Shown piece by piece: positions 1 through 7,263 of a DNA stretch of 12,150 bases. Position numbers and translations under genes: made by a program. The stretch spans positions 1-12,150 of the forward strand of contig LJNI01000062.1 in assembly GCA_001303225.1 (NCBI GenBank), read 5' to 3'. A model generated the notes under the pieces. It ran no database searches. It worked only from the letters and a program-made list of their open reading frames with translations, and was not told where the DNA came from. Numbering within the stretch: the stretch's first letter is position 1; each line of letters starts with the position of its first letter. Origin of the DNA: a candidate division TA06 bacterium DG_78 (GTDB lineage: Bacteria > Hydrothermota > Tepidihabitantia > SM23-42).

Positions 1-1058
1 GGTTTAGAAAGGAATTCAATTGGTGTTTCGCACCTTTCGTGGGTATTCACTTCATGGTCTATGGCTTTCGTGGTTTTCACGAGCCCTAAGGTTTTTGCTT
101 TATCGATTATTGCTTGTCGTGCATTGTCTATGCTGAGTCCTCGAAATTCACCGGAAGTTTCATTCATTGTGCCATCCTCAGTTATGGAAATCTTTAAGGG
201 AAGATTGTGTCTTTTCCACCATTCAATATCCTGCCTATCGCCAAACGTACAACACATCACAACACCAGTTCCCTTCTCCTTATCAACAGCCGCATCAGTA
301 AATATAGGAACTGTCTGACTGAAAACAGGAACCTTCGCTTTTTTGTTAACAATATGTCGATACCTTTTGTCTTCAGGATGTACAAACACAGCAACGCACG
401 ACGGAAGTAACTCGGGTCGTGTCGTGGCGATAATGAGCGGATTACCATCATCTAAAACAAAAACAAGATCGTTGAAATTACTCTTAAAATTCTTTTCCGC
501 CATTTCCGCCTGAGCAATAGCAGTTTTGCATGTCGGACACCACATCACAGGTTCTTCCTTGTAATAAATTCTCTTCATCTTGAACAGTTCAAGAAACGAT
601 CTCTGAGATATTCTTCTCGATCTTTCTTCAATTGTCGTGTAGATAGCAGACCGATCAATACTCAGACCCATCCTTTTCCAGAGTATTTCATATTCTCTTT
701 CGTATTCTTTGCAGGTGATATAACATTTCTTAATGAATTCATCCCGTGGTAGATCTGTTGCCTTGATTTTAAGAATCTTTTCTGTAAGTCTTTCTGAGGG
801 AAGTCCATTATCATCATAACCCATAGGATAAAAGACATTGAATCCCCTCATCCGAAAGAAGCGAGCCTGGATCTCGGTCTGGATATAGCTAAAGAGATGG
901 CCCATGTGGAGTGAACCAGAAACTGTAGGCGGAGGAGTATCTATCGAATAGATAGGCTTAGATGAGTTCCAGTCAAAACAATAAATTTTTTCGTTATCCC
1001 AGAACTGCTGCCATTTTTTTTCTGCTTCCCGAGCGTTGTACTTTTTGTCCAAAGTCAT
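1..1058 (-). CDS. valS: Valyl-tRNA synthetase, archaeal-type, N-terminal part (runs off left edge)
   Basis: Class Ia aminoacyl-tRNA synthetase that charges tRNA-Val in the cytoplasm. Only the first 352 codons are in the window; the gene continues past base 1. Seen: a Rossmann-fold start with PPPTVSGSLHMGH (HIGH-type motif HMGH at residues 51-54), then YPMGYDDNGLPSER, a zinc-ribbon type CPTC segment followed by KTAIAQAE, and a CP1 editing domain with ATTRPELLPSCVAV and GTGVVMCCTFGD. The DDNGLP wording and the CPxC knuckle match archaeal-type ValRS rather than the E. coli form, which has a GTDHAGIATQ-like stretch at that place. The ATG at 1058 has a clear Shine-Dalgarno (AAGGAG, minus strand, bases 1068-1063) 4 nt upstream and a sigma70-like promoter at 1113-1086. 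The C-terminal KMSKS and anticodon-binding domains lie outside the window. Confidence 0.95.
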   Translation of the reverse strand, partial: MTLDKKYNAREAEKKWQQFWDNEKIYCFDWNSSKPIYSIDTPPPTVSGSLHMGHLFSYIQTEIQARFFRMRGFNVFYPMGYDDNGLPSERLTEKILKIKATDLPRDEFIKKCYITCKEYEREYEILWKRMGLSIDRSAIYTTIEERSRRISQRSFLELFKMKRIYYKEEPVMWCPTCKTAIAQAEMAEKNFKSNFNDLVFVLDDGNPLIIATTRPELLPSCVAVFVHPEDKRYRHIVNKKAKVPVFSQTVPIFTDAAVDKEKGTGVVMCCTFGDRQDIEWWKRHNLPLKISITEDGTMNETSGEFRGLSIDNARQAIIDKAKTLGLVKTTKAIDHEVNTHERCETPIEFLSK

Positions 1059-1085
1059 TGTTCTCCTTAGTATATAATAAAAACA

Positions 1086-1113
1086 ATTATATCCATTTAC
1101 ATCGTAGCGTCAA
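1086..1113 (-). promoter_or_regulatory. Sigma70-type promoter of valS
   Basis: Read on the minus strand: -35 TTGACG (1113-1108), a 16-bp spacer, and -10 TATAAT (1091-1086). A start point near 1079 would leave a leader of about 20 nt carrying the AAGGAG site. This gives valS its own transcription start, separate from the repair operon upstream. Confidence 0.75.
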
Positions 1114-1146
1114 TAAATTATCACTGAACGCTCTTCTCGGGCGGTT

Positions 1147-1293
1147 TTAATTGTGCAAAATCAACGGAGCGTTTATATAGCTGTTTCCTGATATCATGTA
1201 TCTTTTTTTACAGACAGCATGATTATCTCGGTCGAAATGGGGCAGACCGACCACTTCGAGAATGAGTTGTTCAAGTTCTGACGGTAATGTCAT
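1147..1293 (-). CDS. Possible small protein of 48 residues downstream of the Rad50-like gene
   Basis: An open frame of 48 codons begins with ATG at 1293, 20 nt after the stop of the Rad50-like ATPase, and ends with TAA at 1147-1149. The product begins MTLPSELEQLILEVVGLPHF and contains one Cys. It has an amphipathic helix-like start but no signal peptide or membrane segment. No family is recognised. For it: position as a possible fourth cistron of the same operon, same strand, protein-like composition. Against it: no Shine-Dalgarno before the ATG, short length, and the possibility that it is the decayed end of a longer gene. An imperfect inverted repeat (TCGGTC/GACCGA, 1228-1250) lies inside it. 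Otherwise the 1059-1313 gap holds only the valS promoter. Confidence 0.3.
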   Translation of the reverse strand: MTLPSELEQLILEVVGLPHFDRDNHAVCKKRYMISGNSYINAPLILHN

Positions 1294-1313
1294 GTTGGTG
1301 AGTATATACTTGT

Positions 1314-3395
1314 TTATAGTGTTGTGACCTTCGCTCCGGTTTCTTCAAATAAATCTCTGGTATGATCATCCGAAGTCAAATAGAGTACCTGGTTACCATC
1401 GTCAATAAATTTCTTGAGTACACGGACAAGTCTTTGGCGTCGTTCCCAATCTGCAAATATGAAAGCGTCGTCTAAAATGAGGAAGCTGCCTTCAGGGTAA
1501 ATCTTCTTCAGTGCGGCTATTCTAAAACAGAGGAGTAATTGATCTTGTGTTCCACTGCTTAAATTTTCTATTTTAAATTTTTTGCCAGATTTTCCTTTCA
1601 CCACAAAGTTCTTATCTTTTATTTCTACTTCATCATAGTGCTCGGTTATTAATTTAAAATATTCACTCAAACTTTCTTCTCCTTCGATGATGTCGTGAAT
1701 AAATTCATCTAACTCACCGCTCATTTCCTTCAAAATTACCCGTGCTTTCAGAGCTGCCTTTTTCTCTAATTCATAATTTTTTAATTTCTTTTCTAATTGA
1801 TCATATTCAATGAATACCGAACGATCGTCAGTTATGTTAAATTTCGTCTGTTGTAATTCTCTGAATATTTTGGTCTCGCTGGTTAGATGATCGATTTTCT
1901 CTTGATGCTTTTCTAATTCTTTTTTTATTTCCATCTCAGATGATAGATCAGGTTCTTTTTCTGGTTTTGCGGTTTTCAGATTATTGATCAATCTACCCCA
2001 TTTCTGACTATCGTCTTCATGTAATCTTGTCGAGATTTTTGTTGATGATATGTTCAATTCATTTTCAATTTTGTTTTTCTTTTCTAGTTTATCTTTTAAA
2101 TCAACTAATTCTGCAAGACCTGTTTTATTTCGCAGCTCAGATATTTGTTTTTCGATGTTAGTTGTTGTGTCTCCACTAGTCAACTGATTCACAAATTTTC
2201 TCTTTTCTGCCAGTTTTGTTGTTTTTTCAATTTTCGTTTTTTGTATACTGTCTATTCTATATGTAAGGTCTGATATGTTAGTCATGTCAGGGAATGCCTT
2301 TCTTGCCTTTGTTAAGACTTCGTTTTTCTCCGTTATCGATGTTTTGGCTGATTTTTTCTTATAGATATAATAGATTGTTGGTAAAATACCCAGTGTGAAT
2401 AATATAAAAGCTACGGGGCTTGTTATTTTGGCCAAGAATAAAAGAATTAAAGTCATAGCAATAATAGCTACAGATATAATTGGGTACACAATAGGTGCTT
2501 CCTTAACCTCTCCTTTGATCTTATCAAGAGAGAACTTGAGTTGTTCGGTTTCAATTATTTTATCTATTTCTTCCAGTCCTGCAGTTTCTTTTTCTAATTC
2601 TTTTATCTCCACTTTGACTTCTTGTAGTTTCATCTCGCTATCTAATTGTACTTTCTTATTAGTTTCTAACTCTTGCCATTTCGTTAGATATTCATTTTTA
2701 TATCTTTCATATTCTTGAAGTACCATCATCTTTTCTAAATAATTGTTGTATAAATTTATGAGTGTTTGATAATTTTTAAAATTTTTGTAATTCTCTATTT
2801 CTTTTAACTCTTTTTTAAATGATGCATGTTTTTCTAAAAGATTTGTTAACTCTACTTCTTTTTTCTCTGTCTCGCTAATTTCTTTTAGATAGTTTCCTAA
2901 TTCATGTCTTCGTCGTTCTTCATTTTGGATAAAACGTTGTTTTTCTTCATTCCAATCTGACCTTTTTGGTGTTAACCCTACTTTTTCAAATATCTTGCTA
3001 TCCAGTTTCGTGAAAGATACGCCTGAACCAACTTTACTAAACATCGCTTTGATTCCATCCCAGAAACTCGCTTCCCCTTTTTTCCCATAGACCGCGGATG
3101 CTGATGCTTGGACATATAACAAGTTTGCCACATCGCCTGACGGTAAATCTAAATTCATTTTTTTAGCTGGTAAATTATAGATTCTTTCATTTTCTTCGAT
3201 TTCGATGTTTATATTATTGGGTTTGCCGTATCGCAAACCTGTTGAGATTTTTTTGAATAATGTATAGCTTAACGCCTCGACAATTGCTGTTTTCCCTGAT
3301 TCGTTTAGGCCAAAAATAACTTCAAAATTATCTAAAGTGAAAGTTAAATCTTTTATTGGACCGTAGTCTCTTATTGTAACACTCTTTATTTTCAT
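1314..3395 (-). CDS. Rad50/SbcC/YhaN-like ABC-type ATPase with central membrane hairpin
   Basis: Predicted ATPase partner of the Mre11-like nuclease encoded just upstream, in double-strand-end processing. Seen in 693 residues: Walker A GLNESGKT (29-36); Q-loop-like LLYVQAS near residue 96; a long charged coiled coil (about 150-295); two hydrophobic helices (about 303-323 and 326-345) followed by KKK; a second coiled coil (about 350-560); ABC signature NLSSGTQDQL (611-620); Walker B SFLILDDAF (637-645) with a D-loop-like FADWERR. Rad50 and SbcC carry a CxxC zinc hook at the coiled-coil apex. Here the only cysteine is C623 near the signature, and the apex is replaced by a membrane-type hairpin, as in Bacillus YhaN-like proteins. 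At 693 residues it is short for SbcC or YhaN (roughly 950-1050). Translation is coupled to the Mre11 gene by an ATGA overlap at 3395-3392. The gene is visibly AT-rich. Confidence 0.88.
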   Translation of the reverse strand: MKIKSVTIRDYGPIKDLTFTLDNFEVIFGLNESGKTAIVEALSYTLFKKISTGLRYGKPNNINIEIEENERIYNLPAKKMNLDLPSGDVANLLYVQASASAVYGKKGEASFWDGIKAMFSKVGSGVSFTKLDSKIFEKVGLTPKRSDWNEEKQRFIQNEERRRHELGNYLKEISETEKKEVELTNLLEKHASFKKELKEIENYKNFKNYQTLINLYNNYLEKMMVLQEYERYKNEYLTKWQELETNKKVQLDSEMKLQEVKVEIKELEKETAGLEEIDKIIETEQLKFSLDKIKGEVKEAPIVYPIISVAIIAMTLILLFLAKITSPVAFILFTLGILPTIYYIYKKKSAKTSITEKNEVLTKARKAFPDMTNISDLTYRIDSIQKTKIEKTTKLAEKRKFVNQLTSGDTTTNIEKQISELRNKTGLAELVDLKDKLEKKNKIENELNISSTKISTRLHEDDSQKWGRLINNLKTAKPEKEPDLSSEMEIKKELEKHQEKIDHLTSETKIFRELQQTKFNITDDRSVFIEYDQLEKKLKNYELEKKAALKARVILKEMSGELDEFIHDIIEGEESLSEYFKLITEHYDEVEIKDKNFVVKGKSGKKFKIENLSSGTQDQLLLCFRIAALKKIYPEGSFLILDDAFIFADWERRQRLVRVLKKFIDDGNQVLYLTSDDHTRDLFEETGAKVTTL

Positions 3396-4435
3396 TTCAA
3401 TGCTTCATGGAAAATTGGAAAGGCGATTTCAAAAATTTTCATACGTAGATCATCTTCGAATTTCATCGTTTTTTCTACAAAGGTTTTGACCATTCTATTC
3501 TGGAGAATTTTATCCCATGATTGTATTTCCTCATCATCAATTCTCAGCTCAGCAAATTTATCATGATATTTTTCTTTAATCGCATTAATTTGATTATTGA
3601 AGTCTTTATCTTTCTCGCCAATGAATCCCTTTATACAAACAGTCGGCATAATATTCTTGTTATCTATACCCCTAAGATAAGACTCAACATTATTTATAAT
3701 TTCCTTTTCAATACCCGGAAAAACGAAGAATTCCTTTAATTGCCAAAAAGATGAGATGTCAATTTTTATGGGTTCTATATCAATTTTATTCTTATCGACA
3801 TCCAAAAAGTAAAACACTCTTTCATTTACACATTTTGTGTCTAAAGCAATAGGGGAACCTGGGTAGACGACTTTTGTACCACCATATTGCTTTTCGATAT
3901 TTCGGGAATGCAGATGGCCCAATGCAACATAGCGCGCCAAATTGTCTAGATTAGCTGGGAAGATAGGCATATATTTTGTTTCTTCGTCATCAAGCATTGA
4001 AAAGATAAACGATTCGTCATACAGAGTGCCATGTGCGATTAAGATATCAATATCATTCGGAATATCGCGTACGCATTCGCTGAACTTTTTTTCCTGAAAG
4101 GGCACGGCACACATCTTTATTTCTCCACGTTCAATAATCTCAAATGGAGTTTGAATCAATTGGATCACATTGTTACCATAGTCATAATTATGACTAAAAG
4201 ATTTTGCATCATGATTACCAGGGATAATGAGAAATGTGGTATTGGCATGTTCAAAGATTTTTTTGACGTCTGGTCGCAGTATCGTGGCGTCGGTATCTGA
4301 TTCGAATAGGTCACCAGCAATGATGAACAAATCAACCTTTAATCTAGCGGCCTTTTGAATCAACCACTGTAAAACTTCGATGCGCTCATCTGTTGCTTTT
4401 TTCAAATGTAAATCTGCAGTATGAATAATATTCAT
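3392..4435 (-). CDS. Mre11/SbcD/YhaO-like metallophosphoesterase (DNA exonuclease subunit)
   Basis: Calcineurin-like phosphoesterase of the Mre11/SbcD family, expected to be a two-metal (Mn) DNA nuclease acting with the Rad50-like ATPase encoded next. All core motifs are present in the 347 residues: DLH (8-10), GDLFE (41-45), GNHD (73-76), AHG (134-136) and GHLH (173-176), followed by the YPGSP strand (191-195) typical of this family. The C-terminal 140 residues are the capping and ATPase-docking region and end in a helical segment. Length is slightly below that of SbcD or YhaO (about 400). The ATG at 4435 overlaps the NUDIX stop by 4 bp (ATGA), and its own TGA overlaps the ATPase start in the same way. 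There is no independent Shine-Dalgarno of note, so translation is probably by re-initiation. No HerA or NurA gene accompanies the pair in this window. Confidence 0.92.
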   Translation of the reverse strand: MNIIHTADLHLKKATDERIEVLQWLIQKAARLKVDLFIIAGDLFESDTDATILRPDVKKIFEHANTTFLIIPGNHDAKSFSHNYDYGNNVIQLIQTPFEIIERGEIKMCAVPFQEKKFSECVRDIPNDIDILIAHGTLYDESFIFSMLDDEETKYMPIFPANLDNLARYVALGHLHSRNIEKQYGGTKVVYPGSPIALDTKCVNERVFYFLDVDKNKIDIEPIKIDISSFWQLKEFFVFPGIEKEIINNVESYLRGIDNKNIMPTVCIKGFIGEKDKDFNNQINAIKEKYHDKFAELRIDDEEIQSWDKILQNRMVKTFVEKTMKFEDDLRMKIFEIAFPIFHEALK

Positions 4436-4833
4436 GATTTAATACTTTTGCTGAAATAATCCGAGAGAATATTACTGTGGTCAAATGCGAGTGGTTCAGG
4501 CAAGGTATTCTGCGTAAATACTCCAATGTCTGTTGCATCATCATTCGCCTTTGGTTTACCGATCCCTCTGGCTATGAAGACGACAGAAATTGTATGATGT
4601 CGTGGATCGCGATGAGGGTCGGAATAGGTATGGAACTGCTGTAAGTCTTCGATTTCGAGACCAGTCTCTTCTCGTGCCTCACGCCTGGCAGCGTTCTCTG
4701 CAGACTCCCCATACTCTACATAACCACCAGGTAATGCCCAACCAAGAGGAGGGTTTTTCCTCTTGATGAGCACAATGCCTCCTGACAGCTCGATGATGAT
4801 ATCGACAGTTGGAATGGGATTACGTAACTGCAT
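4432..4833 (-). CDS. NUDIX hydrolase, ADP-ribose pyrophosphatase-like
   Basis: Hydrolyses a nucleoside diphosphate linked to another moiety. The NUDIX box is complete: G36 to L58 reads as Gx5Ex7REAREETGL. The N-terminal [13 protein letters not shown], the segment [13 protein letters not shown] and the [17 protein letters not shown] stretch after the box match the group that includes archaeal and bacterial ADP-ribose pyrophosphatases. An ADP-ribose substrate is therefore likely, but a role in cleaning oxidised dNTPs is not excluded. 133 residues is normal for a single-domain NUDIX protein. It is the first gene of an operon with the Mre11- and Rad50-like genes, with a 4-bp overlap to the former. 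There is no Shine-Dalgarno, and the -10 box ends 6 nt before the ATG, so the mRNA is probably leaderless. The family's usual N-terminus starts just here, which supports this start. Confidence 0.93.
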   Translation of the reverse strand: MQLRNPIPTVDIIIELSGGIVLIKRKNPPLGWALPGGYVEYGESAENAARREAREETGLEIEDLQQFHTYSDPHRDPRHHTISVVFIARGIGKPKANDDATDIGVFTQNTLPEPLAFDHSNILSDYFSKSIKS

Positions 4834-4839
4834 GATGCT

Positions 4840-4867
4840 ATTATAAATAATTTTGCTGACAAATCAA
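4840..4867 (-). promoter_or_regulatory. Sigma70-type promoter of the NUDIX-Mre11-Rad50 operon (leaderless)
   Basis: Minus strand: -35 TTGATT (4867-4862), a 16-bp spacer, -10 TATAAT (4845-4840). The -10 is followed by AGCATC and then the ATG at 4833, so the expected start point coincides with the start codon. Its -35 lies 2 bp from the -35 of the divergent peptidase promoter. Confidence 0.65.
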
Positions 4868-4869
4868 TA

Positions 4870-4897
4870 TTGACAAAGTGAATATTTTGTGTATAAT
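4870..4897 (+). promoter_or_regulatory. Consensus sigma70-type promoter of the M14 peptidase gene
   Basis: Perfect -35 TTGACA (4870-4875), a 16-bp AT-rich spacer, perfect -10 TATAAT (4892-4897). A start point near 4904 gives a leader of about 50 nt containing GGGAGG and AAAGGA purine runs before the ATG at 4954. It also argues against the GTG at 4912, which would be only about 8 nt from the start point. Confidence 0.8.
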
Positions 4898-4953
4898 AAT
4901 ATTAGACTTAAGTGTTATGTGATTGTTCATGGGAGGATGGTAAAGGATACATT

Positions 4954-6981
4954 ATGAAGTTCCTTATTTCGCTTGTAATTATTGCAGTGTGCATTCATGC
5001 TGCTCCAACTCCTGACGTAGTACGCTTGGCAAAAATTCAGTTCAGCGATCATAGTGCTGTATACGTATTGAATGAGTACCGTATCACGATTATTGATGCA
5101 GGCGATGACTTTGCCAAGGCACTATTGAATGACATAGAAATAAATACATTGAAGGCAGCAGGGTATCAAGTAGATATTCTCATTGACGATTACAAGGCGT
5201 ACAAGGACACGCTGTTTCAGAGAGGAGAATACCATACGTATGATGAGGTCTATACTATTCTCGACTCATTGGTTACTGACTATCCGAATATGTGCCGACT
5301 CGACACTATTGGCTTGAGTGTTTTAGGCAGACCGATCTGGGCAATGAGAGTCACGGATAATCCACAGATTGAAGAGAACGAACCTGAAATCAGGCTCGCT
5401 GGTAATATGCACGGTGATGAACATATCGGAACTGAAATCACGCTCTATTTTTTAGGTTATCTCCTGGGCAATTACGCTTCAAATCCTTCAGTGCAAAATC
5501 TCATCGATAACCGAGAAATCTGGATCCTTCCGACACTCAATCCAGATGGCAAGATTGCGAATGAGAGACAAAATGCAAATAATGTAGACCTCAATCGTGA
5601 CTATGGATATTTCTGGGATGGTTGGGGGAGTAGTCCTGGTCCATGTTCGCAAATCGAAAATAAGACGATGAGAGAGCACCTCGAACAGAATAATATTTCT
5701 TTAGAGTATAATTACCACTCTGCAGCTGAGGTAGTTAATTATCCATGGGATTATCACCAGTCAGACCCGCCAGATAGCCAGTACATCATATCCCTCTCCT
5801 ATGTCTATGGTGATTCGGCAAATTTGCCGATCATCAATGGTTGGGATTGGTATCAGGTCACTGGTTCTCTGCAAGACTATTCGATCGGTATCAGTGGTGC
5901 TCTTGCCTGGACAATCGAGACTGAAGAACCATTCAGTTCCTCGGCAATTGATCAGATCTGCTACACCAATCGCGATGCATTGATGGATGTGTGTAACCGA
6001 GCAGGCTGGGGAATCGAGGGTGTGGTCAAAGATTCTCTCACCGGCACACCGTTATATGCACGAATTGAAGTTGTAAACCCTGAGAGAATTGATGTGTATA
6101 CTGACCCAAGCCTCGGTGATTTTCACAAGATGATTGCACAAGGAACCTATAATCTGAAAATTTCAGCAAATGGTTATGCACCTAAGACAGTTACTAATGT
6201 CAATGCGCCTTCAACTGGAAGTGAATCGCTCGGCGATATCCTCATGACACCAGATACGTTGTATCTCTATGCGTTTCGTATTGTAATTTCTCGCTATGCC
6301 AATCATTCTGAACAGAGTAATAAAACACAGCCGCGTTTTGCACTCGGTGTCGAGGATAATCGCTTTTTCTCGCTCGGTCGAAATGGCTATGTGGTTCTTG
6401 ATATGGGACCTCATGTTCCTATCGTTGATATTGTTGGTGATGATTTTACTGTGTTTGAAGGTGATGATGGAACAGCCGAAGGCTACACGGCGTACGTTTC
6501 TGATTCCTGGGATGGGCCATGGTTTAGTTGCGGTAGTGCTTCAGGAACTGCGTCTTTTGATATGACTGGTACTGGATTGAGTGAGGCACGGTATGTGAGA
6601 ATTGTTGATGATGGTAGTTCTACGTCTGAACAATACGCTGGGTTTGATTTAGATGCCATACAGTTTTTTACGCCAATTGGAATTGAAGAAATTTCATCCG
6701 CAGACGTTCAATGTAAGATGCCTTTTCTGGCACTGTCACCAAATCCATTTAAGAGAAATATCGGTATCACTATTTCAGCATTTGGAGAGTCGAAACTCAC
6801 AATTTATAATGCTTTAGGACACTCTGTGAGGACGTTTTTCATCAATCATGGAGTAGTGTCAACAACACTGCAGTGGGATGCAAAAAGTGATGCAGGGCAT
6901 AGAGTACCTGCCGGTGTGTATTTTATACACCTGACTACTGCCAATACCACAGAAGTAAAAAAGGCGATACTACTTAGATAG
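4954..6981 (+). CDS. Secreted M14-family zinc carboxypeptidase with C-terminal sorting-type Ig domain
   Basis: Exported zinc exopeptidase, 675 residues from ATG 4954 (AAAGGA 6 nt upstream). Signal peptide MKFLISLVIIAVCIHAA with probable cleavage after it. M14 catalytic domain about 90-350: zinc ligands in NMHGDEHIG (H153, E156) and H255 in YNYHSAAE; substrate-binding NxDLNRD (N214, R215); catalytic glutamate E322 in AWTIETEE. Then a carboxypeptidase regulatory-like beta domain (about 352-420, starting GIEGVVKDSLTGTPL). A domain of unknown type (about 435-572) follows, with YVSDSWDGPW and ARYVRIVDDG, resembling modules of surface-binding proteins. The C-terminal 85 residues (SPNPF..., NALGHSVR, PAGVYFIHL, KKAILLR) are the FlgD/T9SS type-A-like Ig domain seen in exported proteins of FCB-type bacteria. 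A start at GTG 4912 would prepend 14 residues that spoil the signal peptide, so it was not used. Single-gene unit. Confidence 0.93.
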   Translation: MKFLISLVIIAVCIHAAPTPDVVRLAKIQFSDHSAVYVLNEYRITIIDAGDDFAKALLNDIEINTLKAAGYQVDILIDDYKAYKDTLFQRGEYHTYDEVYTILDSLVTDYPNMCRLDTIGLSVLGRPIWAMRVTDNPQIEENEPEIRLAGNMHGDEHIGTEITLYFLGYLLGNYASNPSVQNLIDNREIWILPTLNPDGKIANERQNANNVDLNRDYGYFWDGWGSSPGPCSQIENKTMREHLEQNNISLEYNYHSAAEVVNYPWDYHQSDPPDSQYIISLSYVYGDSANLPIINGWDWYQVTGSLQDYSIGISGALAWTIETEEPFSSSAIDQICYTNRDALMDVCNRAGWGIEGVVKDSLTGTPLYARIEVVNPERIDVYTDPSLGDFHKMIAQGTYNLKISANGYAPKTVTNVNAPSTGSESLGDILMTPDTLYLYAFRIVISRYANHSEQSNKTQPRFALGVEDNRFFSLGRNGYVVLDMGPHVPIVDIVGDDFTVFEGDDGTAEGYTAYVSDSWDGPWFSCGSASGTASFDMTGTGLSEARYVRIVDDGSSTSEQYAGFDLDAIQFFTPIGIEEISSADVQCKMPFLALSPNPFKRNIGITISAFGESKLTIYNALGHSVRTFFINHGVVSTTLQWDAKSDAGHRVPAGVYFIHLTTANTTEVKKAILLR

Positions 6982-7027
6982 ATAATAAAATTTCAAATCA
7001 TCTCTTGTACAGAAAAAAGTAAAATAC

Positions 7028-7055
7028 TTGACTTCTCATATTTGGTGAATATGAT
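7028..7055 (+). promoter_or_regulatory. Sigma70-type promoter for the tRNA region
   Basis: -35 TTGACT (7028-7033), a 16-bp spacer, -10 TATGAT (7050-7055), expected start near 7062. No protein gene begins behind it. The next transcribed features are the tRNA remnants and the intact tRNA-Thr and tRNA-Tyr. Confidence 0.6.
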
Positions 7056-7079
7056 TAGATATAGAAATTTAAACAATTT

Positions 7080-7130
7080 GATTCAAACAATGAATACAGA
7101 TAAAAGAAATCCGTTTGAATCTGTGTGGAT
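7080..7130. repeat. Inverted repeat of degenerate 10-11-base units
   Basis: Perfect 9-bp arms GATTCAAAC (7080-7088) and GTTTGAATC (7113-7121) are separated by 24 nt. Similarity extends outward and inward in loosely repeated units: GATTCAAACA and ATGAATACAG on the left, AATCCGTTTG and AATCTGTGTGG on the right. The repeat lies in the leader of the tRNA transcript, between the promoter and the first tRNA-like segment. A small palindrome GATAAC/GTTATC (7135-7149) follows. Confidence 0.6.
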
Positions 7131-7166
7131 CTAAGATAACGTAGTTATCGTGTTCTTTGCATAATT

Positions 7167-7209
7167 GCCGGGAGAGCTCAGGGTAGAGTCCCGCATCATT
7201 CTATTGAAT
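7167..7209 (+). pseudogene. tRNA 5'-half remnant, copy A
   Basis: Starts GCCGGGAGAGCTCAGGGTAG, which resembles the acceptor strand and D-arm of the tRNA-Thr at 7264. After the D-arm (GAGT) it jumps straight to CCCGCATCATT. Compared with copy B it lacks about 18 nt of the anticodon arm and one base of the D-loop. No T-arm or 3' acceptor strand follows, so it cannot fold as a tRNA. Confidence 0.6.
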
Positions 7210-7263
7210 GCCGGTGTAACTCAGTGGTAGAGTAGCTGTTTTGCGCCAGCCCCGCACCATCAT
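7210..7263 (+). pseudogene. tRNA 5'-half remnant, copy B
   Basis: GCCGGTG acceptor strand, a good D-arm (ACTC, AGTGGTA, GAGT), then GCTGTTTTG like the 5' side of a Thr-type anticodon arm. The sequence then departs into CGCCAG and CCCCGCACCATCAT and runs directly into the intact tRNA-Thr at 7264. No 3' half follows immediately. A matching 3' half occurs only after the tRNA-Thr, ending at 7385. The GCCGGTG strand can pair with CGCCGGC (7378-7384) over 7 bp, with one G-U pair. Confidence 0.65.

Noticed and set aside
1130..1149. CGCTC/GGGCG hairpin followed by TTTT on the plus strand
   Set aside because: A 5-bp stem with a wobble pair, and no plus-strand gene upstream that would need a terminator.
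1228..1250. Inverted repeat TCGGTC/GACCGA with an 11-nt loop
   Set aside because: Short stem, no T-run, and it lies inside the possible small ORF. Within chance expectation.
2395..2718. 107-codon plus-strand frame inside the Rad50-like gene
   Set aside because: It is the antisense shadow of the coiled coil and membrane hairpin.
4912..4953. GTG at 4912 as start of the M14 peptidase
   Set aside because: It is about 8 nt from the predicted transcription start, has no ribosome site, and would add residues before a complete signal peptide. ATG 4954 is preferred.
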